From the NCBI GenBank assembly GCA_903813345.2, contig CAIIXF020000011.1, forward strand, positions 21,869,754 through 21,933,753: a stretch of DNA of 64,000 nucleotides, read 5' to 3'. Position 1 is the stretch's first letter, and each line of letters opens with the position of its first letter. Both the position numbers and the translations under genes were made by a program. The DNA comes from Owenia fusiformis (Eukaryota; Annelida; Polychaeta; Sabellida; Oweniidae). The notes under the pieces are model-generated. The model did not search any database. It saw only the letters and a program-made list of their open reading frames with translations, and was not told the origin of the DNA. This document shows, piece after piece, positions 21,963-34,800 of this stretch.

Positions 21963-22149
21963 TTTTCTGCCTTTATGGCATATATCTTTTAATTTCAATT
22001 TTCGCATCTGTAGCAGTTATTCTCGAGCCAAGAGATGCTCAATATGCTGCTATTTCTTGTACATATTTCTGCAAGCAAGTTGCTTGCTCCCCTTTATTTT
22101 TATTCGTTATTTTCTTTCGTTACTTTAGGATCAAAGAATGAATTTGTAC

Positions 22150-25100
22150 TGTTGACATTCAAAGCATTTTATATTGATAAAGGAAGCATTTGCCCATATT
22201 TATATAAGGAAAAAATGACTATTCAACTTTCAATGCACTTTGAACTTGACACTGGCTAACTTTTTAAAAGACCTTCCATTTTATTCATGTTCTAACATTG
22301 ATTTTTTGGACTTAGCACATGGACTTGATCATTATGATAATCTTCTATTAAATCCACTTGACTTTAATAAACATTTAGCCACGGAAGACCAGTTTAACAA
22401 TGTTCAAACTCAAATGCATAGCATTTCTCAACAGTGTAATTTTGATAATATTGACAAATTAAACTCAACAATCAAATATGACTCATTTTCTTTACTTCAT
22501 CTGAACATGAGATGTTTACCAAAGAATAACTGGAAAATTGAAATGCTGAACTCTCTTAGTAAAAATTCTTTTTCTGTCATAGCAATGTCAGAAACCTGGT
22601 TAACAGAATCATCTGAAAAGCAATTTACATTAGATGGATATAATACTGTATTTGATTCAAGGAAACTTTCAAGAGGTGGCGGGGTTTGCATCCATATTGC
22701 AAATAATTACAATTTCATTGAAAGATCTGATCTTAAATTAAACTCTGATAAATGTGAATCTGTTTCCATAGAAATCAAACAAAATAAAGGGAAAAATATT
22801 TTGGTATCAGCTATTTATAAGCCACCTAATTTTAACTTACATGAATTTAATAATCTTTTTAATTCACACTTAGAGAAAATGGCATCTGAAAATAAGTTTG
22901 CCTATATTTTAGGGGACTTTAATGTTGACCTTCTGAAATCAAATGAACATGACCTTACAAATGACTTTTTGTGTAACTTGTATACTAATAATTTTATGCC
23001 TTTAATTTATAGACCTACAAGAATCACTAGTAACTGTGCTACATTAATTGATAACATTTTTACCAATGCAAATAATATCACCCAATCTGGTATAATTTTA
23101 TATGACATATCAGATCATTTTCCAATATATGCTGTAAGTAATAATGAAACACCTAAAATTAAAAAGCAAAAGATGCAATATCGAATAATAAATGATGAAA
23201 ATTGTTCCAAACTCCAAAATGAGGCCGCAAATATTAATTGGCAAGATATACTTGATCCAAATTGTATGAATAATGCATATAACTCCTTCATTGAGATTTT
23301 TACTGATATTTATAATAGATGTCTACCAAACAGATCCAGAATAATTAAAACCTATAATGATCATAAAAACCTTGGATTTCTCTCGGGATCATTATTTCAG
23401 CTAAATATAAAAACAAACTTTTTATAAAATATAAAAAGAATCCTACTTTAGAAAACAATGCATTATATACACGATATAAAAATAAGCTTAACCATGTCAT
23501 TAGAAATGCAGAAAAATCATATTACAGAAATAAATTTGAGACAAATAAAGGCAATATAAAGAAATCTTGGAATGTAATTAACTCTATCTTAAACAGAAAT
23601 CCAAATCAATCTAATATCAACGATACATTTGATCTTGAAAATAGACAAATCACAGATGGTCTCGACATTGCTAAGAATTTCAATGATTTTTTAGTGCAAT
23701 TGGTCATAAACTTGCAAAAAAGATAAACAATAATCTAGATCCAATGGTAAATTTAAAGAAAACTAATTCAAATAATAACTCAATATTTTTAACACCTATT
23801 ACTGAAACTGATGTCACGGCCCAATTAAAATCTTTAAAAGACTCTGCTGCATCTATAGATGATATAGAACCCAGAGTAGTGAAAACACTGAACGAATCTT
23901 TGTCAACTCCTCTTACTCAGATATTCAATTTATCAATAACTACTGGTACATTTCCTGATGCATTAAAAATAGCTAGAGTAATTCAAATTTATAAAAAAAG
24001 GCCTTAAAGATAAATTCAACAACTATAGACCAATTTCAATTCTCAGTGTATTTTCTAAAGTGCTTGAAAAAATTGTTCATGTAAAAGTGACAACATTTTT
24101 AGAAAAATATGAAATTTTATATTCACAACAATATGGTTTCAGGAAGAAGCACTCAACTTATATGACACTTCTAAATTTCATTGAAAATATTCGTAGGTCA
24201 TTAGATATCGGGGAAACTAGCATTGGGATATACATTGATTTGACTAAGGCTTTTGATACAGTGGATAACAAAATATTATTACAAAAACTTGAATTTTATG
24301 GTATTCGTGGAACAGCTCTTTCCTGGTTCAAAAGTTATCTCGAAAATCGAATTATGGTCACAGAAATTGTTAAGAAAGATGTATTGATTGATCAATTTAC
24401 AACTACAGATATTAGATATAGATCCGGTAAAAATAAAGTTGAATATTGTGTCCCTCAAGGTTCAGTCATAGGTCCCCTCTTGTTTATAATATTTATAAAT
24501 GACATACATTTAATATCAAATAAACTAAACTTTGTCTTATATGCTGATGATACTAATATCCTACTTACCAATAAAAATTTTGAAACTCTAGTCTCAGATA
24601 TGAATGCTGAATTAAAAACTGTTTCTAACTGGATGAAATCTAATAAATTAACTCTTAATGTAGAAAAAACAAAATATATGATATTTAATAAAAAGAAGGA
24701 TCCTAATAAAAACCAATATTATTCTCAAAATTAATGAACAACCTATAGAAGAAGTTAAAGAAATCAATTTTCTAGGTGTCATTATTGATTCAAAGCTGAA
24801 TTGGTATACAATGACCACTATCTATTACTCCATGATATATTCCTACTTAAGCTATTGTAACCTTTTATGGGGAAATGCCATGAAAACTCTTATTCAAAAA
24901 TTGTATGATTGTTCTGCAAAAGAAATTCTTGAGAGTTATCACCTATTCTGATCGTCTAGCTTCTTCAGGACCTCTCTTTTCAAAACTGAAAATATTGAAT
25001 ATATTTGACATCAATGAACTACAAACCGCTAGCTTTGTTCAGAAAACTGTTTCAGAATCACCAGATTTTCCTTTTCAAAAGTTCAAACATCTATTTGTTC

Positions 25101-25515
25101 CAGGAACAGCAATTCATAATCATGACACGAGAATTAATAAGAATCTAACTGTAAAAAAATTCAGGACAGAAATTGGAAGAAAATCAATTGAAACAAGTGG
25201 CCCATTACTTTACAATTCTCTTTCACCTGATCTCAAAAAGTCTAAACATATCAAATCATTTGAACGAAAGTTAAAGTTTGATTTCCTAAGTCATTATTTA
25301 ATCTTCTTTGAAAAATGCTTTCTTCTCATTACTTGTATTTTATTGTGATGTAGTTTATGCTTTGTCATTTTTTTTTTCCATATAACCTGACTGTTAATTT
25401 AATAAATGCTATATTGTATGTTAAACATGGAACTTATACACCCCTCGGGGTGTCTTTTCATGTCAATGTTAAACACTGTATTTGAAACATTTGAAATAAA
25501 GTGAATTGAATTGAA
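22150..25515 (+). mobile_element. CR1/L2-like LINE, nearly full-length but decayed
   Basis: Non-LTR retrotransposon. The first long frame, 22240-23427, encodes an endonuclease/exonuclease/phosphatase domain: LLHLNMRCLPKNNWKIEML, SETWL, SAIYKPPN, ILGDFNVDL and the C-terminal SDHFPIY box. Reverse transcriptase follows in the pieces 23744-24007, 24020-24734 and later: YRPISILSVFSKVLEKIV, QYGFRKKHST, IDLTKAFDTVDN, VPQGSVIGPLLF and YADDTN, so the catalytic Asp pair is intact. The frame shifts near 23395, between the 5' RT block and 24060, and again near 24735. A short stretch is missing after DSKLNWYTM, and the C-terminal part resumes at 24905-25348. The tail is aataaagtgaattgaattga, a short (TGAAT)n-like 3' end of the L2/CR1 type rather than poly(A). 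Confidence 0.93.
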
Positions 25516-25539
25516 AAAAAATAGAAAAAAATAAATAAA

Positions 25540-25695
25540 TTATATTTTTTCGTAGTGTTAGTTACACCAGTAATAATAAACCTGTTTATAAAGTGGTGTT
25601 AACTAGACTATATAATTTAACAGTCATAAAAGTAATAATAAACCTGTTTATAAAGTGGTCTTAACTAGAGTAAAGAATTTAACAGTCATAAAACC
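25540..25695. repeat. 68-bp direct duplication
   Basis: The block agtaataataaacctgttta-taaagtgg...aatttaacagtcataaaa occurs twice in tandem with three or four differences, just after the LINE tail. Confidence 0.85.
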
Positions 25696-25699
25696 TAAA

Positions 25700-26100
25700 C
25701 AAATGAACCAGGAAGCGACCATTGTGAATGTAAATGAATAATCAACGGATGCCATAGGAAACGGAACAAAATTTATAACAGAACCTAGCATGGAGAAAGT
25801 GTAACTGGTAAATTGTAATAAAAGTAGTATAGATCATGATCTAACATGACATAGTATGCCTTACAACTCATCCTCCCTAACATTATTAAAGACTACTAAA
25901 GTATATCACTAGTGATCCACTCGATTATGCTGGTTACCTAAACCGCTTGTTTCGGTAACAAAATGTGGGGACATCGAAGGTATGATTTTTCCTTTTTCCT
26001 TATTTCACACTTTGAAGGCAGAATTCACACGACATTTTTCTCACAAACGTGTATCAGTATCATATGTTTAAGAAAATGTGCATATTTGCGAACAAATAGT
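25700..26100. other. Unassigned intergenic DNA
   Basis: No gene or clear repeat structure is visible apart from the start of a repeat family (ggaagaaaatgtgcatgtgtg-like text at ~26068) that recurs at ~37.08 kb. Confidence 0.4.
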
Positions 26101-26103
26101 TCA

Positions 26104-26244
26104 GAAGACAACATAATAGTACATTCAATTCCTCACTTAAGTTACATAAACGGTATTTCGAAAAAACAGTTCAGATCTGCACTTTTAACCCAAACCTTTA
26201 TGTAACTTAAGTTAGGAATTAAATCGACGATTCTGTTGTCTTCT
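26104..26244. mobile_element. Hairpin MITE E, 141 bp
   Basis: The arms run from agaagacaacataatagtac...cttaagttacataaa on the left to tttatgtaacttaagttagg...gttgtcttct on the right, about 48 bp each with few mismatches. A relative with the same ends is at 37105-37240. Confidence 0.85.
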
Positions 26245-26379
26245 GAGCTATTTTTTAACAGATTGTCCTCAAATTTTTTACACTTTACATGGTAAGATGT
26301 TCTTCAACTGATTAACTCTTCGACCATCTTGCTTTCTGGGACATCAAGTCCACACTGCTATGTTTTAGGCCGATCTTGT

Positions 26380-27790
26380 TCACCATGTGCTTTGTTTACT
26401 CTGTTTTTGGAACAGTTTTTAGAACTTCTTACCATGTAACGTGTGTAAAAATTTCAAGAAAATCAGTTAAGTAGTTTTCCTGGAATCGCAATGACAAGAT
26501 TTATCTAAAAACGTTCAAGATGGCTGCTAGAATGCAAAATGGCTACTTATAAGTTGATCAGCTGTAGAACTTCTTACCATGTAACATGTGTGAAAATTTA
26601 AAGCAAATCAGTTAAGTGGTTTTCCTGGAATCGCAATTACAAGATTTATCTAAAAACGTTCAAGATGGCTGCTAGAATGCAAAATGGCTACTTAAAAGTT
26701 AATCAGCTCTATAACTTCTTACCATGTAACATTTGTAAAAATTTGAAGGAAACTGAAGTGGTTTTCCTTGAATCGCGATTACAAGATTTATCTAAAAACT
26801 TCCAAGATGGCCGCCAGAATGCAAGATGGCCACTGAAAAGTTGATCAGCTGTAGTACTTCTTACCATGTAACATGTGTGAAAATTTGAAGCAAATCTGTA
26901 AAGTGTTTTTTCTGGAATCGTGATGACAAGATTTATCTACAAACTTCCAAGATGGCCGCCAGAATGCAAGATGGCTATCGGAAAGTTAATCAGCTCTATA
27001 ACTTCTTACCATGTAACATGTGTGAAAATTTGAAGTAAAACTGTTACGTGGTTTTCCTGGAATTGTGATAACAAGATTTATCTAATAAAAACTTCCAAGA
27101 TGGCCGACAGAATGCAACATGGCCACCGAAAAGTTAATCAGCTCGAGAACTTCATACCATGTAACATGTGTGAAAATTCGAAGTAAAACTGTGAAGTGGT
27201 TTTTCTGGAATTGTGATCACAAGATTTATCTATAAACTTCCAAAATGGCCGCCAGAATGCAAGATGGCCACTGAAAAGTTAATCAGCTCTAGAACTTCAT
27301 ACCATGTAACATGTGTGAAAATTTGAAGCTAATCTGTAAGGTAGTTTTCCTGGAATCACGATGACAAGATTTATCCCAAAATTTCCAAGATGGCCACCAG
27401 AATGCAAGATGGCTGCCGAAAAGTTATTCACCTCTAGATTTTCTTACCATGTAACATGTGTGGAAATTTGAAGTAAATCCGTTTGGTTTTCCTGAAATCG
27501 TGATGACAAGATTTATCTTAAAACTTCAAAGATGGCCGCCAGAATGCAAGATGGCCACCGATAAACTAATGAGGTCTAGGACTTTTTATCATATAACATT
27601 TGTGAAAATTTGAAGTACATCTGTAGAGTGATTTTTCTGGAATCGCGATGACAAGATTTATCTTTAAAAAATCCAAGATGGCTGCCAGAATGCAAGATGG
27701 CCGCCGGAAAGTTAATCAGCTCTAGAACTTCCTTCCATGTAACATGTGTGAAAATGTGAAGTAAATCCATCTAATGTTTTTCTTAGAATC
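26380..27790. repeat. 145-bp satellite, ten units, right side
   Basis: The block accatgtaacatgtgtgaaaa recurs at 26431, 26576, 26721, 26863, 27008, 27156, 27301, 27446, ~27589 and 27734. Each unit also carries ttcctggaatcg-gatgacaagatttatct and aagatggccgccagaatgca. The orientation is opposite to the four-unit array at 18.0-18.5 kb. Confidence 0.93.
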
Positions 27791-28640
27791 GTGATGACTA
27801 GAAAATGAGACTTCAGAATACCACCTTGTCTAACCCTATTTTGGTGCCTTTTGCCCCTGTTTCTATCAATAGAAGAGGTGTTTTCTTGAAGAGGGAAGTC
27901 TGTTCTTTCAAACGGTACAATCATTTTATGTGGTAAAGTACCGGACAACGAAACACATTTTCTAGAGCCCTTTTGGAAATCAGATCAGGGACTAATAGGA
28001 GTTTTCCTATATTTGACCTTCTAATTTAGGTCTAATTTGAAAAAAATTAACTGCACAATATTGTCCTCGCGAAATTTACAAAACAATAACCGGTTTGTTG
28101 ATTTTACAAATAATATTAAAATAAGAGCTGATTTTCGAGACTTGAAAAAATGTAACGCATCGATTTTTTACCACAAATTCAATACATATCAAGTTACTAA
28201 CGCCTCAACTGGATTTCCTGACCGTTTTTCAAAATTCAAAAACATTTTAAGAATATTGTCCTCGAGATCTTGTTACCCTCTGAATTTTATTATGATTAAA
28301 TAAGGATAAATTATTTTATTTTTAGGTTGAAAAAACTTGTAACACTCGGCGTTTTTGACATTTGCGCCTTATACAGCTATACTGCTGATTGTTTTGTTTT
28401 GGTATTTTGACGCTATGTTATGCTAATTGTCCCCAGTTTCGTGCGACATCTGCGACATGGGGTCCCTATTCATAATTTTTCGAATAGTTCGATTGATATT
28501 TTTATCATCATGGGTACTTCACTTGAAAGAAAACAAATTCTTTTAATAAAAACCACTGTATTTATGCCCAGAAAGTACTCATGTTGAAAGATATGACCGT
28601 CTAAAATCACTTGCCATACTGCATTATGGTCTTTTAAGGT
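27790..28640. repeat. Right arm of the mirrored repeat region
   Basis: 27790-27975 is the inverted copy of 17830-18010. 28470-28622 is an inverted copy of the element B terminus (atcatcatgggtacttcact, agaaagtactcatg, aaatcacttgccatactgca). 28000-28460 between them is unassigned. The order satellite - block - element B end mirrors the left side. Confidence 0.75.
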
Positions 28641-28897
28641 CAGATGTGAACGTCCTGAGAACTTGAACATGAAAAAAAAGTTTGGTCAATTTGAAGCAAG
28701 TTGAAATATCGTTTTATATAAAATACTGCGACCGGTCGGGCACCTGCCGATGAATCGGATCTAAACTGTGACCTAGCTAGGCACAAATGATAAAAAGCAG
28801 TACTTGTAATAAATATAAAAATAGCAATAATTAATTCCGAGGAGTATTTGATTTGTAGATTACATTGCAACCAAAGATTAAGCTGATTTTGCCGAAG

Positions 28898-31800
28898 ATG
28901 AGTCTGTTAAGAATTGTACAGAAAAGTGCGAAGTGGTCTCTCAGTGGACACCAGGCTATTGGTCGTATGATATGTTCTCAAACAAATACAAAATACCAAG
29001 TTGATAGACGGAAATATCAGACAATTAATACGAGTCGAGATGTTCTGATGGGTTCGCATAAGCAACAAAAATGTACGGTTTGTAGCCTCATTATGTATAT
29101 CTCATATCATCTTTGGGAAGTGATTAACAAGGAATTTACACGGGTTATTTGCAAAATACACGAAGTGCGTCCAAAGCGGTTTCTTCTCGCTCATCCTTGG
29201 CCCAAGAGTAATTCATTGCATGACATTCCAAGGATTACATTATTTCATGATCTGCTATGAAAGCAGTGAAGGGCCGATCTTGAAGGATGATTAAAAATTG
29301 TTTTATATAAATCCCATATAAATATGATGGACATTTTGCATCAAGAGACATTATCGCATTCTGTTAGCTTGTTTCTTGTAGTTGAAGGCAGAAAGATGAG
29401 ATGAGTATCAGAATGGACGTTTTGTAAAGATCATGAAAAACCGTTCTCAATTTCTCAAGCGTGCGATCGATGATATAAGGGAATGACGAGATGGAATAAT
29501 TGGTTACAACAAATTCTTCAACACATAAACTCAAGTGTCACTTTTTTGGCCCAAATCTAATATAGGCTATGTATAACAACAAAGCCCAAATTTTGGGCTC
29601 ATATAGGTCAGTAAATTAATTGTTGCTTCTCGCTTCTTTCAGATGAGCAGTTTTTGAGTATTCCACAGAGGGAACAGATAGGAAATAACGAGTCCGAGAT
29701 GGCTAGCCTTATACGTTCTACAAAGTGTTTGCTCCTTTGCCATTCATACAACACACTTTCTTTGGCAGTTGCAACAGAACTGAGGAGTTTCGGAGCTGAA
29801 GTGGACGTCAAAGTAATTCATAATGAGCATGACTTTACTATTGCTGATGAAGGAGATTTTGACATTATAATATGCCCATTTCTTGCAAGAAGAGTTCCAG
29901 AAAGGATTTGGAGTAATAAAAAGCGACCATGTTTGATTGTGCACCCAGGAATCCCAGGAGATCGGGGTCCCGCATCACTAGAGTTTGCGATAAAGAATAA
30001 GGCACTTCATTGGGGAGTTACAGTAAGCGATTCGCACCACGTTTTTTGGCATTTTTCTAATGTTATATTCACTGGATGTCATCTACTAATCTGGATGATG
30101 TCGTAGAGCAGGTCGTTTTTATTACACGAAAGGACCATTCTCATAGTGGACGTCCGGCGAATTTGAAGCACGATTGTTGTCATTGCATGTGCAAGGTCAT
30201 TTTTGCGAATAAGCAGCTTTCCAGTAAAAAAAAATTGTGTGAAAATGTTGAAAGGGACATTCTCGGTTTGGAGAATGAAGTTCATCGGCATATTTTGATG
30301 TTATCAATGTCGCCAACAATTTTGATTTTTTACATAGTGTTGATTGAAATGTGATCCTTTGAATATTTCAGCTTTTGTTATGGTAATATTTTTATTTCTT
30401 TCATAAATCAAATATTAGCAAACATTGATAACGTCGAAATAAGCCAATGAATGGCCCTTTCAATATTTTCACACAATCGTGCTTCAAATTCGTCGGACGT
30501 CCACTATAATTTAATACCCGACGAAGCTACTGAAAAAGGCGCGAACGTCCTACACTCTGAATGATCGTTTTTTCCATTATAACTGTTAAACGAATGCTTC
30601 TAATAAATTATCATCCTTGAAAATCTAAACACAGATTAAAATACACCTCATTTCGAACAGGTACACTTGCCTTTATAATTCTTTTGAAAAATAATAGAAT
30701 ATAACTATGAACGATGTGGCGGAGCAAGCAATGCAGTGGATTCTTCAAAAAACGACCTTCTCCCGTGATATTGATTGTCGTCGTATTGTGCTATTAGGCG
30801 TGCGTCTGTCTTGACGGACGGGCGTGCGCCATACAAACTTGTCAGAATTTTTTTAGGAAAACTCCCTAGCCTATCTGCTCAACCTGTAATCTATATGAGT
30901 GGCTTCAAGTTGGCAAAGTATGAATGGCTTTAAATTCGTGTCAGTCGGTGGATCACCCCTAAACATTCTGATTGTTTTTCCAATAGGTTTTGCAAGCAGA
31001 AGAGGAGTTTGACAGAGGTCCTATTTGGGCATACAGCATGTACCCAATATCTGATAGAAACACCACAAAGACCGAATTGTATGTGTCTGAAGTTACAGAA
31101 AATGCTGTGGATACAGTACTGAGAGCGGTAGCAAAATTTAAACAAGGGGATTCACCAAAACCATGGCAATATGGTGCTGTTGACATCAAAGGAAATCTCC
31201 AGCCAAAGATAAAAAAGGCAGATAGAAGGATCGACTGGAACCAACATGCGAGCGATGTTGCTCGCCTTATACGAATGTTTGACACCCAACCTGGGGCACA
31301 TGGTTTTTTGAAAGTAAGAGGACACGCGGGCTGTAATTGTGACAATTAGTATATTTATTGACATGATGGTATCCCGAAGCTTGATCATTGTTCAATGGTG
31401 TGTCATTGCATGTACTTATGTTAAGTCCTTGTGTTAAGTCAATACTCTCTTGCTGAAATCCCCATTTTCTCAGAAGAACTCAATTCTATCGAATCTGAAC
31501 AAGAAGATTCATGCTAGATAGTATTGCTAGAATCCATTTTCAATAGTAAGAGCTTGGGTTCTTGAACGTGACATTGGGCTTGCTTTTTAGAACTTTTTGT
31601 CTGTAATCTAATTAAAACATGATCAAATTATGTTTCAATAATTTAATTTCAGGGGATTGATGGAGAGATTCGGTTTTTTGGCGCCAAAGAAACGCAACCA
31701 CTTTTATACTGTGGCGATGAAATGCGCGATCTCTTATCATCTGCTGAACCAGGCGAGCCAATAGGCATGAAACACAACGCGATACTCATAAAGTGTGGAG

Positions 31801-34800
31801 AGGATTCATCATTGTGGGTGTCTCATTTGAAGGTATGATGTCAGTAATCGTGTATGATACTTGGAGGTTTCTTTCCACTGCAATTGCACCTGTAACATTG
31901 CAGTTTGAAATTACATCTTTATCAAAACTTTTCAAAGAAATTCATAACAAAGATTTGATTTGACAATCTCAGTAGCAATACAGAGGATCACACGATAAAA
32001 ACCTTATTGAATGATTTGAAGTGCAATACAGGATACATTCTGTCTCGATATTCTGTCTCGTTCCAATACGGAATTTCTCGAGCGGAATATATCCTGTATT
32101 GCAGGATACATTCTGTCTCAATATTCTGTATTGCCACTCGACTTCGTCTCGTTCCAATATGGAATTTCTCGAGCAGAATATATCCTGTATTGCACTTCAA
32201 ATCATTCAATAACTTATATTATTGAATGATTTGAAGTGCAATACAGGATATATTCTGTTCGAGATATTTTGTATTGGAACGAGACGAAGTCGAGTGCCAA
32301 TACAGAATATCGAGACAGAATATATCCTGTATTGCATTTCAAATCATTCAATAACGGTTTTATCGTGTGGTCCGCTGTATTGCTACTGAGATTGTCCCCT
32401 CCGTACCAATATTTTCTGTATTGCGACGGAGATGATCAACGGGGACAATCTCAGTAGCAATACAGATTGGTACAGCACAAGAACTGACCAATCAGAAGCC
32501 TTATTCATAAAGCCAACGTAAATATTTCCATTTACGTCCACGTAACTCAATTATACGTTGGACGTAAAAACATCTCTCCGTCGTATTTATAAACATATGC
32601 GGAAATTGGAGATCTACGTCTAACTTTCCGCAAGGACTTACGCAATGAAAATAATATACTACATACTCCCATATCATGTCCCAATTTTGTGATCACGTGC
32701 ATGTACGTATTTGAATATGATTGCATCGTTCACGCACGCGTAATTTGACGCGTTCCTCATTGTCACGGTTGCTCCTTGATTATTTATACCCCTATATAAA
32801 AGCTTATCGTATTCCTTTCGACTTCATTTTCTCATTCATTGATTTACACAAAAGTACTATTGTTTTTGACGATACCTGAATTAATGGTGGAAGGGCACAG
32901 TTCCTCCGTGTTGGGGAACTTATCATGCATAGCCGTAGGGACCGGGGGTTCGATGGGTTCGGGATTTCTCCCAAAAAAAATATTTGTGGAAAAATTCATT
33001 GCAAGAACCAGAAACATATATTCAATTTATATGACCAGTAGGAAAAAATAGTAAAGGAAGAGGTGCGATTATTGGCAAATATTCCTATGGTCAAAATGAA
33101 TCATTCTTAGGTGTAACATGAAGAATAGAATGTCATATAATACTTTGGAAAATATCAAAGTGCTCGGGCACACATAAGCTGAGTTAGGGATCATTTCGTT
33201 CAATAAGGTAGTATTGACTTACATGGGGCTATGCACCATTGACTTAACATGAGGATATCAGCAGATCCCAACAGAGGCCATTGGTTTCCATTGATTATCA
33301 CAGAAATACCAAAAAAACACTATGACCTGAATCGATTGCAAACTTTATAATTAAACAATATGACACAAATGGTTCATTTCATCAAATGTGCAAATATGAA
33401 GTTTGCAATCGATTCAGGTCATACTTTAAATTAAAAGATTGTACATTTTTTCATCATTTTTTCCCTACAAAATGGCTATAAAAAATGCTCTAAAAACATA
33501 TTTTTATTATCCATCACTTTTTAAGGAAAAATAAATCCATTGCGAAAAAATCAGTTTTGTTTTTGCCATCCTCCTAAGCAGGTTTCCAGAATCCGTACCT
33601 CCTTCTTCCCCCTAAAAAGAAAGAATATATTTTTGAAGCCCTGTGATCGGAGGATGGTTTTTGCAGATGCACGTTTTTTAATTTTAAGATTAAATTGTTG
33701 CTGTTTCAGTGTATTTAGTGTTTACTCTATTTTCAAGAATATCAAACTTTAGTGGATCGTGTTAATGTCATTAATTAATTTAATTATATATGTTTAGCAA
33801 ATAAATGGATTAAGGGAGGCAATTAGGTGAGTATGTCTCTGGTACTAAATACAAGTGTAAGCTAAAAAGGTACACACATTACTTGCAGTGGAAAGTTCTG
33901 TCCAATAAAAAAAAGCCAGTTGCAGTCATCTTTTGCTGAGGAAAGCAAAGGCATAAGGAGGATTATATCAAATAAGACTAGATTTATTAAGTATTTCGAA
34001 TGAGTATTTTATATCCACAGTTAAAGTAACACATTTATGATGTATCTAAAATCTAAAACCTCAAAAAGTGATAGATATGACTATATGTTGTATAAAAAGA
34101 GATTTTTAAAAAAAAATTGTGTCTGAGAGATAAATAAAAAAGAAAAAAACCTTAGTATAGACCGGGAATCGAACCACCGATTCAAGCTATCAAAACCTTA
34201 GTCCAGCGCCTTACTCTATTAGGCCACACTGGCATAATGAAATAACACTGTAATTCTAAAGCTATCTTATAAATTTTAGAAGACAGTCGAATCACTGCAT
34301 AAGATTAATAAAAAAAATAGTCAATAATCATTTTAATATCTATTTCGGTAAATTTTTAAGTCAAAACCAGGATTGATGATGTAAATTCATTCATTTAGAT
34401 AATCTATTTCCTGTTAATGAGTCGTAAAAAACATGGCTCCGAAAAAATATTTCTTGCATCCAAATTTCAAAATGATATATATCCATGGATCAGTTATTTT
34501 TGGCACATGAACCCATCCTAATAGAAAGGTAAGACTATTTTCTTGACTCATATCGCTTAAATTGTCGAAATTCGGCCTAGAATCGTAAATGTGTCACTTA
34601 AGGGGAAAAGTTCATCATTAACCCTACCAATATGCATTGCTTCCTGATATACTATTTGTCATCTGTCACTTCTATCGTCAGTACCAATTGAGAGTATTCG
34701 TGCAGCCATTACGACTTTTATTGTGCGCCATGATTAAGTATCATATCTTCAAAAATATTTGCTTTTGAATATACTAGTATTCAGAAACTAACTGTAAGTT

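Noticed and set aside
26380-27790. Regular repeats that could be mistaken for a CRISPR array
   Set aside because: Units are contiguous 145-bp satellite copies without unique spacers, in a spliced eukaryotic genome.
28865-29260. 131-codon uninterrupted frame as an independent gene
   Set aside because: Its first part is exon 1 of the HypX-like gene and the rest is intron read-through past a good GT donor whose phase fits exon 2.
34145-34235. Functional tRNA-Leu(AAG)
   Set aside because: The B box is perfect but the anticodon, T and acceptor stems do not pair, so a tRNA-derived repeat is more likely.
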